From JBICHM01 sp043101835 (GTDB lineage: Bacteria > Planctomycetota > Phycisphaerae > Phycisphaerales > UBA1924): a stretch of DNA of 9,156 bases. Below the pieces are notes generated by a model. The model had not been told where the DNA came from and searched no databases. It saw only the letters and a program-made list of their open reading frames with translations. Position 1 is the stretch's first letter, and each line of letters starts with the position of its first letter. Both the position numbers and the translations under genes were made by a program. Below are positions 6,767-9,156 of the stretch, in pieces. Where the stretch lies: positions 1 to 9,156 of the forward strand of contig JBICHM010000063.1 of the NCBI GenBank assembly GCA_043101835.1. Reading direction: 5' to 3'.

Positions 6767-7305
6767 GACGACTGGCGATGCTCGGCGCGATCACGGCCGG
6801 GGCGGGGCTCGGGGCCTGCGATCCGGGCATGGCCGGCGGAGACGCGGCGCAGCCTGCGGCCGCGGGCGACGATGCGCCCGCGCCCGAGACGCTTCGTGTG
6901 CGTGTCGGCAGCGAGACCTTCCGCCTCGAACTCGCGCTCGACAACGAGACGCGGACGCTCGGCCTGGGCGGGCGGGACGAGATCGCGCGCGACGGCGGGA
7001 TGCTCTTCGTCTTCCCGCAGGCGGCGCAGCTCTCATTCGTGATGCGCGACTGCCCGATCCCCATCGATGTGGCCTTCCTCGACGGCGGGGGGCGTGTGGT
7101 GGCGATCCACGAGATGCAGCCGGAAGCCCCGCGCGGCGAGAACGAGGGTTTCTGGGAGTACGAGAACCGCCTCAAGCGGTATTCCAGCCGGTATGCGGCC
7201 CAGTTCGTCATCGAGACCGCCGGCGGGCGTCTGAAGGAAACCGGGCTTGCGGTGGGGGATCTGGTGCCGATCGACACCGAGACGCTCAAGAAGCGCGTCC
7301 GGTAG
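6745..7305 (+). CDS. DUF192 family lipoprotein
   Basis: The protein has 186 residues. The N-terminus MAARHAMRRLAMLGAI is a short basic then hydrophobic signal peptide ending in lipobox LGAC with Cys25, so the mature protein should be lipidated and anchored facing the periplasm. A low-complexity Gly/Ala/Asp/Pro linker (about 27-48) follows. Residues 49-178 match the DUF192 (PF02643) pattern: TLGLGGRDEI (71-80, the usual GLM region), GMLFVFP (85-91), FVMRDCPIPIDVAFLD (98-113), GRVVAIHEM (116-124), and a final Gly with AVGD (169-172). DUF192 is a small beta domain of unknown biochemical role, often exported. The segment about 128-147 is charged and aromatic and lengthens the domain modestly. The start at 6745 overlaps gluQ by 22 bases, so the two are co-transcribed and probably translationally coupled. 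No function beyond the family can be assigned. Confidence 0.9.
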   Translation: MAARHAMRRLAMLGAITAGAGLGACDPGMAGGDAAQPAAAGDDAPAPETLRVRVGSETFRLELALDNETRTLGLGGRDEIARDGGMLFVFPQAAQLSFVMRDCPIPIDVAFLDGGGRVVAIHEMQPEAPRGENEGFWEYENRLKRYSSRYAAQFVIETAGGRLKETGLAVGDLVPIDTETLKKRVR

Positions 7306-7378
7306 GCCGATCCCGCTGTTCGCATGCCCGCGCTCTGTGCGTGGGCGACCGAGCGCAGCCGCGGACGGCCGACCAGAC

Positions 7379-8644
7379 ATGTCCACACGCACCATCAGCG
7401 TGATTGCAGCAGACGCCCGGGCGCGGGAGGTGCAGCGTCTCACGAGCGATGTGCTCAGCGCCTGGCCGGCGTTCTCGGACGCGCCCGAGGTGCAGGCCAC
7501 GACGCTGGCCGAGGCCTCGCGCGATGGCGACCGAATCGCGGGCTCGGCGGTGCTCGTGCTCCTTGAGGACGCCTACGACGCCGAGCTCATGTTGCTCGTC
7601 GACACGCTGGAACAGCGCCTGACGCCCATGGTCGTCGTGGCGCCTGCATCGGCTGACCGGCCGGCGCCCCAACTGGGTCGGACTGTCCTCTTTGCGCCGG
7701 ACAATGCGCCGGCGGCCACGATCGCGGCGATGCTCCACACGCTCCTCGAGCGCCAGCCCTTCATCGACGACCTCCGCAGCGAGATCCGCCTCTCCCAGCG
7801 CTTCCAGGGCGGGCTGCGCGAGGAGATGAGCAAGATGCACGAGGAGATGCAACTCGCCGGACGCGTCCAGCGCGAGTTCCTCCCGCACTCGCTCCCGAAG
7901 ATCGACGGGGCTGAGTTCGAAGTCTTCTTCCGCCCCTGCGGCTATGTCAGCGGCGACATCTACGACGTCGTTCGACTCGACGACCGCCACGCGGGGTTCG
8001 TCCTCGCCGACGCCGTCGGCCACGGCGTGCCCGCGGCGCTGATGACGATGGTCCTCACGCGCGCGCTGCCGATGATCGACCACTTCGACGACGGGCCGAC
8101 GCTCGTGCAGCCGGCCGATGCGCTCCGGCGCCTGAACCAGGCGCTCATCCGAGGTCAGGGTGAGACATCGCGATTTGCGACGGCTGTGTACGGCGTGATC
8201 GACGCCCATGAGCGTCGCGTGACGATCGCGGGCGCGGGCCACCCGCCGCCGCTGCGCATCACGCCGCGCACGACGCGCGAGGTGATCACCGAGGGGCCGT
8301 TGCTCGGCGTCTTCGCCGACGCGACGTTCAACCAGGTGGAGTTCACGCTCGACGAGGACGAGGTGCTCGTCCTCTACTCCGACGGTTTCGAGACGGCGTT
8401 CCCGACGCCCGCGGAAAAGGACCTGGATCGCCGGGTGCCGACGAGCGCGTACATCGACCATTTCCGCCAGATCGCGCAGGATCGCGAGCGCTCGGGTCTT
8501 CCCGAGGCCGTGCGTCTGCTTGCCGACGCGATCGACCTGCAGGCCGGCTCGCTCCACCAGGTGGACGATCTGAGCGCTCTGGTGATCGCACCGGCGCCGC
8601 GGAAGGGCGTTGGCGTCGGCGGCGCCGATCGCGCCGCCGCCTGA
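7379..8644 (+). CDS. SpoIIE/RsbU-type PP2C serine phosphatase with degenerate receiver-like N-terminus
   Basis: The protein has 421 residues. The C-terminal PP2C/SpoIIE domain (about 175-405) keeps its metal-binding acids: SGDIYD (191-196, Asp193), LADAVGHGVPAAL (209-221, Asp211), AGAGHPPPL (284-292), LYSDGFETA (332-340, Asp335) and DDLSALVI (396-403, Asp397). Such enzymes dephosphorylate anti-anti-sigma (STAS) proteins or related targets in partner-switching pathways. A helix of about 130-170, with QLAGRVQREFLPHSLP, is the usual linker before this domain. Residues 1-128 look like a response-regulator receiver fold (TISVIAAD, SAVLVLLEDAYD, TPMVVVAP, RTVLFAP), but the conserved acidic pocket and the Lys after the last strand are not evident, so it is probably a pseudo-receiver. 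The ATG at 7379 begins the first strand; no strong Shine-Dalgarno is visible. A 73-base gap separates it from the DUF192 gene. No sigma, anti-sigma or STAS partner is nearby. Confidence 0.9.
   Translation: MSTRTISVIAADARAREVQRLTSDVLSAWPAFSDAPEVQATTLAEASRDGDRIAGSAVLVLLEDAYDAELMLLVDTLEQRLTPMVVVAPASADRPAPQLGRTVLFAPDNAPAATIAAMLHTLLERQPFIDDLRSEIRLSQRFQGGLREEMSKMHEEMQLAGRVQREFLPHSLPKIDGAEFEVFFRPCGYVSGDIYDVVRLDDRHAGFVLADAVGHGVPAALMTMVLTRALPMIDHFDDGPTLVQPADALRRLNQALIRGQGETSRFATAVYGVIDAHERRVTIAGAGHPPPLRITPRTTREVITEGPLLGVFADATFNQVEFTLDEDEVLVLYSDGFETAFPTPAEKDLDRRVPTSAYIDHFRQIAQDRERSGLPEAVRLLADAIDLQAGSLHQVDDLSALVIAPAPRKGVGVGGADRAAA
8617..8639 (+). terminator. GC-rich hairpin at the 3' end of the phosphatase gene (tentative)
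   Basis: Arms cggcggcgc (8617-8625) and gcgccgccg (8631-8639) form a perfect 9-bp stem with a 5-base loop, located in the last codons just before the stop. No T-run follows. It might attenuate read-through into lpxA, but GC-rich coding sequence produces such stems by chance. Confidence 0.25.
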
Positions 8645-8666
8645 AATATCCGCCACGTCCGCGCGG

Positions 8667-8672
8667 TATAGT
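8667..8672 (+). promoter_or_regulatory. Possible -10 box for lpxA
   Basis: TATAGT matches five of six bases of the sigma-70 -10 consensus and stands out in a GC-rich gap. It would place the transcript start near 8679, leaving a leader of about 36 bases. The only -35-like sequence, CTGAAA at 8641-8646, is 20 bases upstream, too far for a good promoter, so the call is weak. Confidence 0.35.
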
Positions 8673-8703
8673 CCTCCGCTGGTCGCCATGGTGGGGGACT
8701 CGC

Positions 8704-8707
8704 GAGG
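8704..8707 (+). promoter_or_regulatory. Shine-Dalgarno site of lpxA
   Basis: GAGG lies 7 bases before ATG 8715. It decides between that start and the in-frame ATG at 8688, which has no ribosome binding site in front of it. Confidence 0.6.
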
Positions 8708-8714
8708 TACGGCG

Positions 8715-9156
8715 ATGCCGCTGAAATCTGCGAACGTCCGCGCATCGGCGCACATCGACGCAAGCGCCCAACTGGGCAATGGCGTGGTGGTCGAGCCGGA
8801 CGCCTACATCGGGCCGAACTGCGTGATCGGCGCAGGCTCGCGCATCATGGCGCGTGCGATGGTGCTCCGCGACACGGTCATGGGCGCCGACAACGTCGTG
8901 CATCCCTACGCCGTGCTCGGGGGCGACCCCCAGGATGTGAAGTACGACGAGGCGGCCGACGCCGGTCGCCTGGAGATCGGCGACGGGAATCAGTTTCGTG
9001 AGCATGTGACCGTCAGCCGCGGCGCCGGCGCGGAAGGCGCGACACGCATCGGGGCGCAGTGTTTCTTCATGGCCGGCGCGCACGTCGGCCACAACGCGAA
9101 GATCGGCGACCGGGTCATTCTCACGAACCAGGCGGCCGTCGCCGGGCACGTGTGGA
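8715..9156 (+). CDS. lpxA: UDP-N-acetylglucosamine O-acyltransferase LpxA (3' end outside window)
   Basis: The first 147 residues are present; the frame is open to the window end. LpxA transfers a 3-hydroxyacyl chain from acyl carrier protein to UDP-GlcNAc, the first step of lipid A synthesis in the cytoplasm. The hexapeptide repeats of a left-handed beta-helix are visible (SAHIDASAQLGNGV, YIGPNCVIGAGSRI, RLEIGDGNQFREHV, KIGDRVIL). Specific LpxA features are GGDPQDVKY (69-77, with Asp74 and Lys76 at the positions of the E. coli substrate-binding residues), and GAHVGHN (121-127), whose His126 aligns with the E. coli catalytic His125 and His123 with His122. AVAGHV (141-146) supplies the equivalent of His144. 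The usual TIHRGT is TVSRGA here. An in-frame ATG at 8688 would add nine residues, but 8715 has the ribosome binding site. Acyl-chain specificity lies beyond the window. Confidence 0.94.
   Translation, partial: MPLKSANVRASAHIDASAQLGNGVVVEPDAYIGPNCVIGAGSRIMARAMVLRDTVMGADNVVHPYAVLGGDPQDVKYDEAADAGRLEIGDGNQFREHVTVSRGAGAEGATRIGAQCFFMAGAHVGHNAKIGDRVILTNQAAVAGHVW

Noticed and set aside
7286..8779. Long minus-strand open frame (497 codons) opposite the phosphatase
   Set aside because: Arg/Asp/Glu/His-rich shadow translation with no domain; the plus strand encodes a clear PP2C enzyme over the same bases.
8343..9149. Minus-strand frame opposite the phosphatase end and lpxA
   Set aside because: The plus strand encodes LpxA with conserved hexapeptide repeats and active-site histidines; the minus translation is shadow-like.

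Overview
The window is a GC-rich bacterial chromosome segment with eight protein-coding genes, two of them cut by the window edges. No RNA genes, mobile elements, CRISPR arrays or long repeats were seen. The organism is probably Gram-negative with lipid A (lpxA), uses the MEP isoprenoid pathway (ispE) and has a ClpC-type unfoldase. An IspE with planctomycete-like motif variants (GMHPIASWM instead of the usual DGYH region) alongside ClpC and LpxA suggests a planctomycete, possibly of the class Phycisphaerae. This placement is an inference from family knowledge, not a search result.

Layout. Positions 1-2489 (+) hold a tight operon: the 3' end of a PfkB-family sugar kinase, a family 2 glycosyltransferase with an unassigned C-terminal domain, and ispE. 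The kinase-glycosyltransferase gap is 3 bases, and the glycosyltransferase-ispE junction is an ATGA overlap. A strong hairpin at 2492-2519 separates ispE from the convergent clpC (2546-5083, -) and has a T-run on the clpC side. A leader of about 280 bases lies upstream of clpC. Then comes phhB (5397-5678, -), with an 11-bp hairpin just after its stop. Divergent from phhB is a (+) group: a GluQRS-like synthetase (5741-6766), an overlapping DUF192 lipoprotein (6745-7305) and a SpoIIE/RsbU-type PP2C phosphatase with a degenerate receiver-like N-terminus (7379-8644). The window ends inside lpxA (8715-9156), which has its own ribosome binding site and a possible -10 box.

How the genes relate. The window is mostly housekeeping. 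The kinase, glycosyltransferase and lpxA fit envelope or LPS synthesis; ispE makes isoprenoid precursors; ClpC unfolds proteins for degradation; GluQRS modifies queuosine in tRNA-Asp; PhhB recycles a pterin cofactor; the phosphatase is a likely signalling output. I do not see a convincing new multi-gene system. The points most worth a second look are the glycosyltransferase C-terminal domain, the pseudo-receiver phosphatase and the GluQRS-like protein lacking its zinc site.
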